A DNA stretch of 64,000 nt from Planosporangium flavigriseum (GCF_011947225.1 NZ_JAATVW010000002.1:1-64000); one strand, 5' to 3'; shown: positions 6,424 to 15,358, counted from the stretch's first letter. Numbers and translations are program-made. The notes: a model not told the origin generated them from the sequence alone.

Positions 6424-7950
6424 GTGGGCTTGCGTCCGCCATGCTCCATAGGCTGGGTCGCTCGCTTTGATTGCTTGCTTATGACGCGGAAGATTTGTGG
6501 GCTCGATGGCCGCGGCCGTGCTTTAGTGATCTTCGTGACCATTCCCCGCTATCGAGTCCCTCAGGCCAAGGCCCGAGACCCGCATCCGTTTGGCCACCCT
6601 CTGGCGAACCGTCCCTTGACGGTTCTCGTTGACGCACACCTGGCTTCCGGCCCGACCGACGGCCTCCGACTGCTACCTGGCGGTGATGCCATGGAGGGCA
6701 CCCCGGACGCAGTCACGATGCTGAGATCGTACTTGCGCCACAAAGCGCTTGATGCGATTGCAATGAGCGTAGAGAGCGACTCCTTCAAAAAGAAGGTCGT
6801 TCTAGACGCCCCATACCCAGATGAGGACATGCGACCATTTCGAGTCTTGTCGAAGGATGCCGAATCCCTCAGAGGAATATGGCCCTATCGGCAGCGACTC
6901 AAATATGTGTCGGAAGGAAGGGCGCTCGGACTATCCGAAGAACAGGCACACGATGCGGTCATGCTTTCGAGTGTTGGCTCCGAGATTGGAGCGGACCTGG
7001 TCGTCACTGACTGCGATTGGCTCCTTTCCGGGAAAGCGAGCGTTCCGGCCGTCAATATCGCGTCACCGAAGCAAGCCCTCGCATTGATAGGCCTGCTATT
7101 GCGATGTAGAGACGACTTCGTTTTTATGGGCGGATTGACCATCAAATCGTCAGCGTGGGGATTCCAGTGGGCAACTGCACGTGCTCTTCTGCCCTCTGCA
7201 TGGAGGTGGATGAGTGCCGCTTACGCCCATACATTTTCAGGCGGTAGCACCGTCGCCGGGGCACTTGCTGGCTCTTGCATCACACGAATTGCGCGAACAC
7301 TTAAACTTCGTGACGAGATTCACCGCTTGACGTACTTGCCGCATACGGGAACCAGGCAGGACGACCTGCTTGCCAACTTCGACTGGCTGCTCGTCTCCCT
7401 TGTTGCCGCCTTCGATGTGACCGCCCGGGTCGCCGACATTTCTTGCGGGCTCGGAACCCGAAAGCAAAACGTTGCCTGGCAGAGAGCCGATTGGATTAAG
7501 TCCGTACAGTCGGTCGCTCCTAGTCTGGCGGCCCTTGTCGACAGGGACACTCCAGCAAGTGATGTTCTAACAGTATGCCGGTTACTCCGTAACACCATTC
7601 ACAATGAGGGTCTTCAAGGTGCCGCCTATTCGCAGACTAGCGGCACAGAAACACGAGTATTGCTGGAGATAGACGAAATTAATGAGGTGCTCGAGGCGCT
7701 CGAAAATATCGGTGGATCGTCCGCTTGGGGAGTCCATACCGAACGCGGAATGACAACTATTGAGGCAGACGTCTTCGTCGACCAACTCATCCCGGCAGCC
7801 ACGCAGGCGTTAGATGACTTAATACGGGAGACGCCGGTCCAACGCCTATCTGGGTACAAGCCCGAGCTTGATAATCAGACAGCCCCCGATGACTTCCATT
7901 TCGGACGTGGAGCGCAGCACCGACTGAAGCTTCTATATGGACTGCCTTAG
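6424..7950 (+). CDS. Hypothetical protein with PIN-like N-terminal and HEPN-like C-terminal features
   Basis: Up to 508 residues; the true start may be the ATG at 6481 or a later GTG, as none has a clear ribosome site. The N-terminal third has a PIN-like layout: LTVLVDAHLASG, a helical middle, then GADLVVTDCDWLLSGKASVPAVNIASPKQALALIGLLLR, resembling the last conserved strand-Asp and final helix of PIN nucleases. The C-terminal half is helical and includes CRLLRNTIHNEGLQ, close to the R-x(4-6)-H motif of HEPN ribonucleases. Both readings are inference. Third-position A/T is clearly higher than in housekeeping genes nearby, suggesting recent acquisition. It lies in the island that also carries the Mrr-NACHT gene. 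No enzyme activity is claimed. Confidence 0.55.
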   Translation: MGLRPPCSIGWVARFDCLLMTRKICGLDGRGRALVIFVTIPRYRVPQAKARDPHPFGHPLANRPLTVLVDAHLASGPTDGLRLLPGGDAMEGTPDAVTMLRSYLRHKALDAIAMSVESDSFKKKVVLDAPYPDEDMRPFRVLSKDAESLRGIWPYRQRLKYVSEGRALGLSEEQAHDAVMLSSVGSEIGADLVVTDCDWLLSGKASVPAVNIASPKQALALIGLLLRCRDDFVFMGGLTIKSSAWGFQWATARALLPSAWRWMSAAYAHTFSGGSTVAGALAGSCITRIARTLKLRDEIHRLTYLPHTGTRQDDLLANFDWLLVSLVAAFDVTARVADISCGLGTRKQNVAWQRADWIKSVQSVAPSLAALVDRDTPASDVLTVCRLLRNTIHNEGLQGAAYSQTSGTETRVLLEIDEINEVLEALENIGGSSAWGVHTERGMTTIEADVFVDQLIPAATQALDDLIRETPVQRLSGYKPELDNQTAPDDFHFGRGAQHRLKLLYGLP

Positions 7951-8274
7951 ACGACCGCCACTTCCGCCATCCCGTTCGCCGCCGACCCGTCGTTCGGGGA
8001 GCGGGCCCCCGCGTGGGCCGCCACATCGAACGGACCGTGACGTAGGTACGGACGCTGGCGGCCCAGGCGGGGGTCTGCTCGGCTTGTCCCGGGTCGACAG
8101 CGGGCTTAGACATAGATGGTCTCCATAGTCTCCGGAGACCCAGGCGTCAACGATGACCGTCAGTTTTAGACGCCGGCGGCCGGCCACACATGTAGGCGCG
8201 TAGCCCTAGTCAGAGTCGGCCCTAGTCGGCGGAAATGGAGCCTTGGCGAGGTCGCCTCCGTAGCATGATCGACC
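7951..8274. other. Intergenic stretch, possible gene remnant
   Basis: 324 bp. On the minus strand a frame starts at 8113 (MSKPAVDPGQAEQTPAWAAS) after a GGAGAC and reads on through the 3' end of the preceding gene, but it loses protein character after about 30 residues; it could be the start of a truncated gene. A small palindrome GTCTCCGGAGAC lies near 8130-8145. Nothing else is seen. Confidence 0.35.
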
Positions 8275-8727
8275 ATGGGTCGCATCGTCATCAGGCCACG
8301 TATCCAGACGCCGCTCCTGGTTGTGCTTTTCGTCGTCTGGGCGCTGCTTGGCGTCATGTACTTCACCAATGGCGAAGTCCTGGCCAAGCGCGACTGGTTC
8401 GGCATCACGCTGGGGTGCGTGCTCGTCATCAGTGGCGTGGCCGGGATGTGGCGGGCACTTCGACTTGGCGTTGTCATCGACTCAGACGGAATGCGAATCC
8501 GCGGCTTCGACAGCCGTGAGCGGGTCATACCGTGGAGCACGGTCGAGGCGGTCCAGTGCGAGCAGGTCGACCAACGAGCGGGACTGCCTCTGTTCGCTCC
8601 GGTCATACGCACCTGCGACGACAACGAGGCTTTGCCCATCCGAGGGCTCGGCTCATACTCACGATCTGGTGCAGAACGCAGGGTCCAACAACTGCGGAAC
8701 CTCATGGCCGGCGGCGCGCATTCCTGA
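8275..8727 (+). CDS. PH-domain-like small membrane protein
   Basis: 150 residues. Two hydrophobic segments at the N-terminus (TPLLVVLFVVWALLGVMYF and WFGITLGCVLVISGVAGMW) are followed by a compact domain starting ALRLGVVIDSDGMRIRGFDSRERVIPWSTVEAVQCE, the usual opening of bacterial PH-like domains (hydrophobic strand, D.DG..IR......IPW..I..V), and ending in a helix GAERRVQQLRNLM. This layout matches the actinobacterial 'low molecular weight antigen/PH domain' membrane proteins of unknown function. No operon partner: the next gene is convergent. Confidence 0.65.
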   Translation: MGRIVIRPRIQTPLLVVLFVVWALLGVMYFTNGEVLAKRDWFGITLGCVLVISGVAGMWRALRLGVVIDSDGMRIRGFDSRERVIPWSTVEAVQCEQVDQRAGLPLFAPVIRTCDDNEALPIRGLGSYSRSGAERRVQQLRNLMAGGAHS

Positions 8728-8792
8728 TCGTGCGGGATGCGCGGTACATACCTCCACGCGCCCCCAGGCAAGCATCACCTAGGACGGAATCG

Positions 8793-9521
8793 TCAAGCAT
8801 CAGGTGGGACGCGGTACTCGCGTACGTCAATGACGACCACCGTCACGTTGTCTGAGCCGCCGTGGTCGATAGCCAGTGTGATGAGTCGATCGGCTACCTC
8901 GTTCGGGTCGCTCGGTGACCTGAGGGTGGCGTTGATGAGGTCGAACGGTACGTACGAACTAAGGCCGTCTGAGCACAGCAGGAACCGGTCGCCGGGGCGC
9001 ATGTCCCAGGTGCTGAGGTCTGGGGATCGGCCGTCGGCTCGACCGTCGAGCCAGCGGGACAGGCGTTCGGGGAGGTTCGGCACGTTGGCGGCGTCGGCCA
9101 CCAGGTGGCCGTACGTGTGATCCTCAGTGATCTGCACTGTCCCGCCGTCGCGTAGCAGGTAGACACGGGAGTCGCCGACGTTGGCCAGGATGGCGGCCGT
9201 CCCGGACCACAGCAGCGCCACGAGCGTGGTTCCCATGCCCGCCAATTGCGGCTCGGCTTCGATCTTGTGGCGCAGTGCCTCGTTTGCTGCTCTGACCGCT
9301 CGTCCGAGGGTGGCGGGAAGGTCGGCCGGATCAACTGGACGGTCATAGTGCGGCAAGGCCTCGATCGCGGCGGCACTGGCAATGTTCCCGGCGGGATGGC
9401 CGCCGAGCCCGTCCGCGACCGCGAACAGCGACCGGCCCACGTACATGGCGTCCTCGTTGCGTCGGCGTACGAGGCCGATGTGCGTGCGGCCGGCGGCTTC
9501 AACACTGATAGTCGAAGTCAC
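8793..9521 (-). CDS. PP2C-type (PPM) serine/threonine protein phosphatase
   Basis: 242 residues, a bare PPM catalytic domain. Metal-binding and catalytic motifs are all present: R..NEDA (residues about 20-25), AVADGLGGHPAG, GTTLVALL, ANVGDSRVYLLRDG, ITEDHT, DRFLLCSDGLSSYV, and GGSDNVTVVVIDV. It should be an active Mg/Mn-dependent phosphatase of phospho-Ser/Thr. There is no membrane segment. It starts at a GTG that overlaps the stop of the upstream GntR gene by 4 nt (GTGA), so the two are translationally coupled. No kinase lies in the island, so substrates are unknown. Confidence 0.9.
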   Translation of the reverse strand: MTSTISVEAAGRTHIGLVRRRNEDAMYVGRSLFAVADGLGGHPAGNIASAAAIEALPHYDRPVDPADLPATLGRAVRAANEALRHKIEAEPQLAGMGTTLVALLWSGTAAILANVGDSRVYLLRDGGTVQITEDHTYGHLVADAANVPNLPERLSRWLDGRADGRSPDLSTWDMRPGDRFLLCSDGLSSYVPFDLINATLRSPSDPNEVADRLITLAIDHGGSDNVTVVVIDVREYRVPPDA

Positions 9522-10345
9522 GGTTCACCTGCCGTTTCGCGATCGTCGGTCGTCTCGATGTCGTCGGGCCAGGGATCCTGTGCGTTCTCGTCGCGGTGCA
9601 GAACGTGGACGGTTTCGACCCGGTCGCTGGCCACGATGTACTCGGTCACCTCGACCGGCTTGTCGTCGCTGCCGGACGTGCCCACCCGCACGATCTCTAG
9701 TACGGGCAGCGTGGTCGGGATCTCCAGAAGGGCCGCCTCGTTCTTGGTAGGCATCCGCGCCCGGTGGATTTCCATCCAGCTGATGGGCCAGTGGCCGGCC
9801 CCCTCGATCCGGTACAGCCAATCACCGGGGCCGGGCGCCTGGGAGGCCACGCCGGGGATGTCGGCCACGCGCGGGTGGATCCACGAGACGTTGATCTGGA
9901 ATGGGGGTTCCGACTCGGGTCCGGTGACCCGGAAGCGGCGCATCACCTTCGTGCCCACGGGGACGCCGAGCAGCTTGGCGATGCGTGGGTCGTTCAGCGG
10001 CTCGGGGGACGCGGTCGGCGGCATGTGGTGCTTCCACACCTCTTGGCTGGACGCGGAGGGGAAGGAGTAGCCGGGGGCGGTGGCGTTGCGCTTCACCAGG
10101 TTTCCCCGCGGTCGACGCGGCCGCATCGTGCCGTGCCGGACGATGACCCCGCGCCCCTGCACCGCCCAGACGAACCCCTCCGACTCCAGGGCGCCGATCG
10201 CCCGACCGACCGTGTCCCGGTTCGCGCCGTACTCCGCCGCGAAAGCGTCCAGGGTGGGGAGCTTGGCGCCTGGCGCCCACTCGCCGTTCTCGATCCGCTC
10301 TCGGATCTGCGAAGCGATGTCCAGGTAGCGCGAGTGCACAGCCAC
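9518..10345 (-). CDS. GntR-family (HutC/UTRA-type) transcriptional regulator
   Basis: 275 residues from the GTG at 10345 (VAVHSRYLDIASQIRERIENGEW), with GGAGGGG about 6 nt upstream. N-terminal winged helix: PGAKLPTLDAFAAEYGANRDTVGRAIGALESEGFVWAVQGRGVIV. C-terminal UTRA effector domain: roughly residues 110-255, with AKLLGVPVGTKVMRRFRV, FQINVSWIHPRVAD and LEIPTTLPVLEIVRVGTSGSDDKPVEVTEYIVASDRVET. The ligand is unknown. It is the first gene of a two-gene operon with the PP2C phosphatase. A long inverted repeat directly upstream of its ribosome site is the likely autoregulatory operator. The same GntR-then-phosphatase order recurs at 18177-19813. Confidence 0.9.
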   Translation of the reverse strand: MAVHSRYLDIASQIRERIENGEWAPGAKLPTLDAFAAEYGANRDTVGRAIGALESEGFVWAVQGRGVIVRHGTMRPRRPRGNLVKRNATAPGYSFPSASSQEVWKHHMPPTASPEPLNDPRIAKLLGVPVGTKVMRRFRVTGPESEPPFQINVSWIHPRVADIPGVASQAPGPGDWLYRIEGAGHWPISWMEIHRARMPTKNEAALLEIPTTLPVLEIVRVGTSGSDDKPVEVTEYIVASDRVETVHVLHRDENAQDPWPDDIETTDDRETAGEP

Positions 10346-10364
10346 TGCGTGCCCCTCCCCCAAA

Positions 10365-10425
10365 ATTGTCTTGGGATAATCGTTGACAGGTCCGGCGTCG
10401 AGTTCCAGGATTCTCCCAAGACAAT
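10365..10425. promoter_or_regulatory. Inverted-repeat operator candidate for the GntR-PP2C operon
   Basis: Perfect 12-nt inverted arms ATTGTCTTGGGA (10365-10376) and TCCCAAGACAAT (10414-10425), 37 nt apart, starting about 20 nt upstream of the GntR start codon. Such paired sites near the regulator's own promoter are typical of GntR autoregulation. Binding itself is inference. Confidence 0.6.
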
Positions 10426-10748
10426 CCGGCCATGGCAAAGAGCCCCCGGCGGGTTGGCCCCGCCGAGTCCGGTGCATCGAAGCAGGTGCACCAAGAAAGA
10501 GCGCCGGTCGCAGACACGGAGGACGGGGCGATGTCGATCCCCAGCGCGATAAGGGTGCCGGTGTCGTTCGAGTTCGTGTTCCGCACGGCGCGCCGCACGC
10601 GGGCGGCGCGCCGGCGCGCTTTGCGCGCCCTTGATCTCGTGAGGAAAAGTTCATCCAACGGGTCACAGGTCTCAGATGAAATGATCACACCTAAACCCGT
10701 GTGGTCAACAAGAAAGGCGACATTGGTTCCGCTTCTCGTGCGATGTCC
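10426..10748. other. Intergenic stretch with GC hairpin
   Basis: About 320 bp between the GntR operon and the 3' end of the Mrr-NACHT gene, both on the minus strand. It holds a perfect hairpin GGCGCGC-TTT-GCGCGCC (10613-10629) followed by CTTGAT, closely similar in plan to the one at 16926-16947; it may terminate the Mrr-NACHT transcript. Frames through it on the plus strand look like non-coding Arg-rich translations. Confidence 0.45.
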
Positions 10749-13700
10749 CTACGCATCCGTTTCCGAGAACCAACCTTGCTCCTCGCCTATACTCAACACC
10801 GACGGCATCTTCCGCCCCCTGTCCAATACTGCATTGCTGACAACTTCTAAGAGCCGTGGCGGGAACGATTGTGGCGTAGCGAATACTTGCTCGACCATGC
10901 CGCGTAGCCGCCCCACCGAGAAGCGCTTCCTCCAGGTAGCCTCACCTGTAGTTCCACCTAGAGCTGTCGCAATCTTCATACGGCCGAGTAGCTCCTCGGT
11001 TGGGATTCCTCGCCCACGCCCCAAATCTTCGACAAGCCATGCAAGAGCGGCAGAGGCGGTACGGGAATCCTTCATGCCCTCCAAGAATCTGCTACGCAGA
11101 ATTTGGCGAGACGTGGGTTTAGCCAGCCTTTCACGCACAAGGCAGAGAGCATCAACGGAGACATTGCCACGATGACCAGATTCCAGCCTCGAACGCCTTC
11201 TCTCTGGCATGAACACGACGGCGCGGTCCGCCGCACGTAGTACGCGCTCTGTGTGCTCGTCGCCGATATCACGTACGGCTGCGTCAATTTCCTGGAATCG
11301 CTGAGCGATGATTGCCACATCCGCCCAAAGCGCCAATCCCAGTAGCCATAAGCCAATGTCGTATTCGCTCGCCGCTTCACTTCGCTGCTTATCCCACCAC
11401 GCCAAATCCGACGACTTCGCTCTCGCACCCATGAACCTAAGATACAGAGGCTCATCGCCTCCCACTAAGTCTGAGACCGTTCCTTTCGGTTTGGCAAGTC
11501 GTGAAAGCGCAGCCGGTACGAGTGCGATTTCGATTGATGTCCACGATCGACCGAAGGCTTCTTCAAGCGCAGCACAGGCCTCGCCAAAAGTTTGCACATC
11601 GCCAAACTTTTGGGAGAGCAACAGCTCATTCATGCGGATGCTTACCCGCTTGAGCGAGCGCACTGTGGGGCCTTTTGTTCCTTGCCGACGTAACTCCGCT
11701 GGGAACGGCGTAGGCCGCCAGCCTCGGAATCGAGACACCATGTACCAAAGTGACGGCTGAACAAGACCAGAGAAGTAGCTAAGGATAGTCTCGGCCTTCG
11801 CCCCAGAGACAATCCCTCCGTTAGCCGATGGACTATCTAAGACTGCTCTTACTGTCTCCACCAATGCAGAGTCTTCCAAGCCCGAGGTGTCGGCATCCGT
11901 GAGGCAAATCTCAGTGATGATGAATTTTGAGTCGGCAGCAATCATTTCGTCGATTATCTGCCTTACTTCCTGACGGTTGAGCAATCCCATTACGCCGAGC
12001 CACACGCCGACCTGAACCCAGTCAGTCCGGACGGTTCCGCTTAGTTTGCCATACTCGACGAGCCATCGGGACCTAATCTCGTCGTCGTGCGAGTTTCGGC
12101 GAATCAACGCACACAGACCCTGAGCGCGTTCCGTCATGCCTTCAGCTAGTAGGCCCTTCCAGCATATTTCTGCCAGGTATTCGGCACCACCACCTTTAGG
12201 AAGCCGAAGAACCCTTTCGGGCGTCTGATCGGGGTCGAGCTTGCCGGTGATAGCCCACGTAAGACCTACTTCGTCGAATACAGCATCTACGACTTGTTCC
12301 GTGGCCTTGGGTGACTGGCTGAAGACCCAGTCTTGAAGCAGCGCGACCGCTAGGCTTCGCGGGAATGGGCTCAGCTTCTGTTCAGGCTGACGTATCAGCG
12401 TACATACTCTCTCAGCGAGGTCCGCAAGTTCTCCCTTGCTGAAGCAGCCAGCCAGAAACCTTGTGACGTTCATCCAATACGGGTTGGGTGCCACGCCATC
12501 AAATCTGTCTGGCAGGGTACCGCGGCGCTCGCGACCGGGTGGCGAGTAAGGCGCGGTGTCATATAAGTGCCGGCCAGCAAAATACTCCTGTAGCGGCTGG
12601 ACCTCAAATTCATACTGGCCTTCGACCCGTGAAACTAGAGCTCCGAACCGCTCTACCACACCTTTCAGCAAAGCGTCGACTAGGTCGTGCGGCTGCCTCT
12701 CCTTCGTCAGGTAGTCAGATAGCAATTCTCGGAGATTGTTGAGGCTAATTCGACCACCCTTTCCGGTCTCCTCCGCAATGGCGTGCAGATGGAAGCCAAG
12801 GAACCGATGCAGGTCGAACAAGAGAGCGCGATTGTCTCGCACAACCTCACTCTTCTCCGACTCGCGATCTAAGAAGATATCGAAGTAGGCAGTGTAAAGC
12901 TCAGTCCTTTTGTCGGGAAGACTTGCACCGCGCCGCTGCAAGAGGCTTAACAGAATCGACAACTGCATTGTATTCTTCGCCAGCTCAGCAATATGCGGCG
13001 CTTGCATCTTTTCCGTCAACGTCTGCGGCAACCGCTGCTTTTCTTCACCCTCAAGACGACGAGCCTTGGCCCAGCGTCGGGTGTACTCCAACGCGAGGAA
13101 CTCTTCTAGGGAAGCGAGCGAAAGTCGCATGAACGATTCTTCGGGGAAATTGGGAGATCCGACTATAGATGTAGGCCGAGTCGTAACCACGACGCGAGGG
13201 CGGATCGAGTTTCCTTCGAATCGTGCAAGCGACTCAGTGACAGCTTCGACAACTGCCCTTCGATCGTCCAAGTCGGCAACTTCGTCAAGAGCATCGAGTA
13301 GGAATATGCTGGGAAACTGCCCTAAGATTTGGTGCAGATCAGAAACGTCGAAGGCGACACCGCCGGAGTAGCGGGCTATGTGCGCGGACAAGGCGCCTTC
13401 GAGCGTTGGGGGCTTGTCGTGCCTTGTACCGGGCTCAGCCGCCCAGGGATCTTCACCCCGGAGCCATACAGCTAGATCTCTTAGCTCCATCCGAAAGGGT
13501 AAGAGCACTTGCGATTGCTGGTGTGCACGAGGCAACTTGGCAACGTCGGCCTTGCGATCAAGGATTCGAACGCGTTGGATCTGAGCGAGATACTGAGTAA
13601 GAGTCGATTTTCCCTGTCCCGGCGCCCCTTCCAGGACAACAAGAGGGGCGTGAGCTGCAAAATTCCGATCCATAAGCAGATCGGCTGCGCCTACCGGCGG

Positions 13701-14513
13701 GAGAGTTAATCGGCCGTGTCTGTCCGCGTAGTAAGGGACGTCATCGACGTAATAGACGTTCCGGCGCTGCGCCTCGGCTGTGCGGCGTGCAGCACGGGCT
13801 GCTAGTCGTCTCCAATTGAACTCGGATTCACCAATGCTTCCCTCTCTTGTTGAGGTTTGGACAACCCGAGCGGGTACGTCGACATATAGCTCAAACAACG
13901 ACTTCGACACCAGTTCGACCTGTTTAAAGCGGATAGTAGAGTCGAGTTTGTGGTGGTGTCCGAGGTATGCATTTATGGCAGCGTGCCGGCGACCTGCACT
14001 GTCTCCCGCCGCAACTGTCTCCCAAATGAGGCGCAAAAGGTCAGAGCCATTGAGCGTAGCGGGGTACCGAAGCTTTAAATCGTAGGCGCTCTCCAGCCTC
14101 CGGTCCAGATCCTCTCTCCACCAGCAGATCGCGTCGACTGGAGCCTTCACCCGCAGGTATTCCTGGATTAGATCTACTCGACCCGTGTCGAGATGTGCGG
14201 TGGCGGAGAGGTTCGTGATCAGGACGTATTGCTGCATCCCGCGAACGACGAGCTTTTCTAACTTTTCCAGTTCTCCATCGATTGCCCTCTTGAGCCATTT
14301 CACTGGGTCATCGATTGATACTGGCGCTTTTGCGAACTTCACCTGGAAGACCACGGATCGGCGACCCGAAGATCCTTGTGTGAGCGCATCTCGTCCGCCG
14401 TCTGGCATGCCAACAGGGAGGCACTGAAGTCCGGGATACTCCCTTACAAGTAGGGCCTGGCACAGCATTTGAAACTGCTCGTCACCTAGGTCCTCGTAGT
14501 TGTGTGTCGCCAT
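10749..14513 (-). CDS. Mrr-like nuclease-NACHT NTPase fusion (STAND/NLR-like antiviral candidate)
   Basis: 1254 residues. N-terminus (1-165): Mrr-type PD-(D/E)xK restriction-endonuclease fold, with YEDLGDEQFQMLCQALL, then PDGGRDA (D38, D42) and VVFQVKFAK (Q57-V-K59) as catalytic elements. Centre (about 285-560): NACHT-type STAND NTPase with Walker A GAPGQGKST (296-304), Walker B IFLLDALDEV (403-412) and TTRPT sensor (444-448), followed by a winged-helix-like region including QPLQEYFAGRHLYD, a motif typical of NACHT proteins. C-terminus (about 640-1254): long helical region without recognised repeats, the likely sensor. This is the effector-NTPase-sensor order of Avs/bNACHT defence proteins, which degrade DNA after sensing phage proteins. 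Single-gene unit; the coding DNA is clearly AT-richer than its surroundings. Antiviral role is inference. Confidence 0.85.
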   Translation of the reverse strand: MATHNYEDLGDEQFQMLCQALLVREYPGLQCLPVGMPDGGRDALTQGSSGRRSVVFQVKFAKAPVSIDDPVKWLKRAIDGELEKLEKLVVRGMQQYVLITNLSATAHLDTGRVDLIQEYLRVKAPVDAICWWREDLDRRLESAYDLKLRYPATLNGSDLLRLIWETVAAGDSAGRRHAAINAYLGHHHKLDSTIRFKQVELVSKSLFELYVDVPARVVQTSTREGSIGESEFNWRRLAARAARRTAEAQRRNVYYVDDVPYYADRHGRLTLPPVGAADLLMDRNFAAHAPLVVLEGAPGQGKSTLTQYLAQIQRVRILDRKADVAKLPRAHQQSQVLLPFRMELRDLAVWLRGEDPWAAEPGTRHDKPPTLEGALSAHIARYSGGVAFDVSDLHQILGQFPSIFLLDALDEVADLDDRRAVVEAVTESLARFEGNSIRPRVVVTTRPTSIVGSPNFPEESFMRLSLASLEEFLALEYTRRWAKARRLEGEEKQRLPQTLTEKMQAPHIAELAKNTMQLSILLSLLQRRGASLPDKRTELYTAYFDIFLDRESEKSEVVRDNRALLFDLHRFLGFHLHAIAEETGKGGRISLNNLRELLSDYLTKERQPHDLVDALLKGVVERFGALVSRVEGQYEFEVQPLQEYFAGRHLYDTAPYSPPGRERRGTLPDRFDGVAPNPYWMNVTRFLAGCFSKGELADLAERVCTLIRQPEQKLSPFPRSLAVALLQDWVFSQSPKATEQVVDAVFDEVGLTWAITGKLDPDQTPERVLRLPKGGGAEYLAEICWKGLLAEGMTERAQGLCALIRRNSHDDEIRSRWLVEYGKLSGTVRTDWVQVGVWLGVMGLLNRQEVRQIIDEMIAADSKFIITEICLTDADTSGLEDSALVETVRAVLDSPSANGGIVSGAKAETILSYFSGLVQPSLWYMVSRFRGWRPTPFPAELRRQGTKGPTVRSLKRVSIRMNELLLSQKFGDVQTFGEACAALEEAFGRSWTSIEIALVPAALSRLAKPKGTVSDLVGGDEPLYLRFMGARAKSSDLAWWDKQRSEAASEYDIGLWLLGLALWADVAIIAQRFQEIDAAVRDIGDEHTERVLRAADRAVVFMPERRRSRLESGHRGNVSVDALCLVRERLAKPTSRQILRSRFLEGMKDSRTASAALAWLVEDLGRGRGIPTEELLGRMKIATALGGTTGEATWRKRFSVGRLRGMVEQVFATPQSFPPRLLEVVSNAVLDRGRKMPSVLSIGEEQGWFSETDA

Positions 14514-14755
14514 GCACCCAACCGATCTACGTGTTCAGAAGCGCTCACCCGACAAGACCACGTTCGCACAAGATGGCGCTTGGGATAGAGAAGTATGATC
14601 ACGGAACTGACGCTATGGTGACCCCGTGCGTCGGGTTTCTGACAACGAGTGCCTCGTTCTGTGGCGAGCGTCAGACGGATCCTTGAGAAGCGCGCGCCTG
14701 TTGCGAACGCTGGCTGGTCCGCACCAGTAGCGGTGTGATCAGTTGCGCTGCGGCC

Positions 14756-14995
14756 ATGGGCGAGGTGACCGACCGTTTGGAGCAGGCGCTGCGCGGCATG
14801 ATCGAGCGTGGCGAGTACAAGCCTGACGAGAGGTTGCCCTCGGAACGTGATCTCGTGTCACAGCACGGCGCAGGCCGAACCACGGTACGTCTGGTACTTG
14901 CCAAGCTTGCAGCTCAAGGCCTCGTTGAGGCCCAGCATGGGCGCGGCTACTTCGTTTGCCGGCCTGCGCGGCGTCCTGGACGAAAGGCCCAGTAG
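14756..14995 (+). CDS. Short GntR-family winged-helix regulator (no effector domain)
   Basis: 79 residues from the ATG at 14756; an upstream GTG at 14735 is possible. The whole protein is a GntR winged helix: VTDRLEQALRGMIERGEYKPDERLPSERDLVSQHGAGRTTVRLVLAKLAAQGLVEAQHGRGYFV, then a basic tail. There is no UTRA or FCD effector domain, so it either has lost one or acts as a constitutive or dimer-controlled DNA binder. It ends 9 nt before the end of the convergent cupin gene, whose operon it may control. Confidence 0.75.
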   Translation: MGEVTDRLEQALRGMIERGEYKPDERLPSERDLVSQHGAGRTTVRLVLAKLAAQGLVEAQHGRGYFVCRPARRPGRKAQ

Positions 14996-15004
14996 GGCGA
15001 GCTA

Positions 15005-15358
15005 TCAGTCAGTGAGCGACGGCCAGCGGACCGTGACGACGACGGAGTCTTCCTCGGCGTGCCAACTGTGGTCGATACCAGGGCCCCAGACGACGTAATC
15101 GCCCTCACGCGCCAGAACGGTGCTGCCCACCGAAAGGTCGATGCGGAACCTCCCGCGTACCAGCAGCAGAAGGGTCGTCCGTTCTTCGCCGGTTACCCAC
15201 TCGGCGCGCTCCTGCCCCGCGGGGTGAATGCCCCATTTCACTTCCAGCGCCGGGGTCTTGCGCACCCCGTCCTCGGCGCCAATGAAGTGCCCCAGGAGCC
15301 ACCCGCGATAGTCGCTGGCGTCCTCGTTGGCGTTGCCGCTGTACCAGTTGTCAGCCAC
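15005..15358 (-). CDS. Cupin-domain protein
   Basis: 117 residues from a GTG. Single cupin barrel: VKWGIHPAGQERAEWVTGEERTTLLLLVRGRFRIDL, then GSTVLAREGDYVVWGPGIDHSWHAEEDSVVVTVRW. The usual first motif (G(X)5HXH(X)3,4E) is altered, with no HxH (EWVTGEE instead), while the second motif keeps GD..VWGPG..HSW; metal binding may be weak or absent. Its start codon shares a base with the upstream gene's stop (TAGTG), so it is co-translated with the Nudix-like gene. Such cupins often sense or bind small molecules; nothing more can be said. Confidence 0.75.
   Translation of the reverse strand: MADNWYSGNANEDASDYRGWLLGHFIGAEDGVRKTPALEVKWGIHPAGQERAEWVTGEERTTLLLLVRGRFRIDLSVGSTVLAREGDYVVWGPGIDHSWHAEEDSVVVTVRWPSLTD

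Noticed and set aside
7787-8113. Minus-strand frame starting MSKPAVDPGQAEQ
   Set aside because: Reasonable start and ribosome site, but it soon turns basic and overlaps the end of the PIN/HEPN-like gene; at most a truncated remnant.
10432-11175. Plus-strand frame opposite the 3' end of the Mrr-NACHT gene
   Set aside because: Low-complexity basic translation across a GC hairpin and the antisense of a convincing gene.
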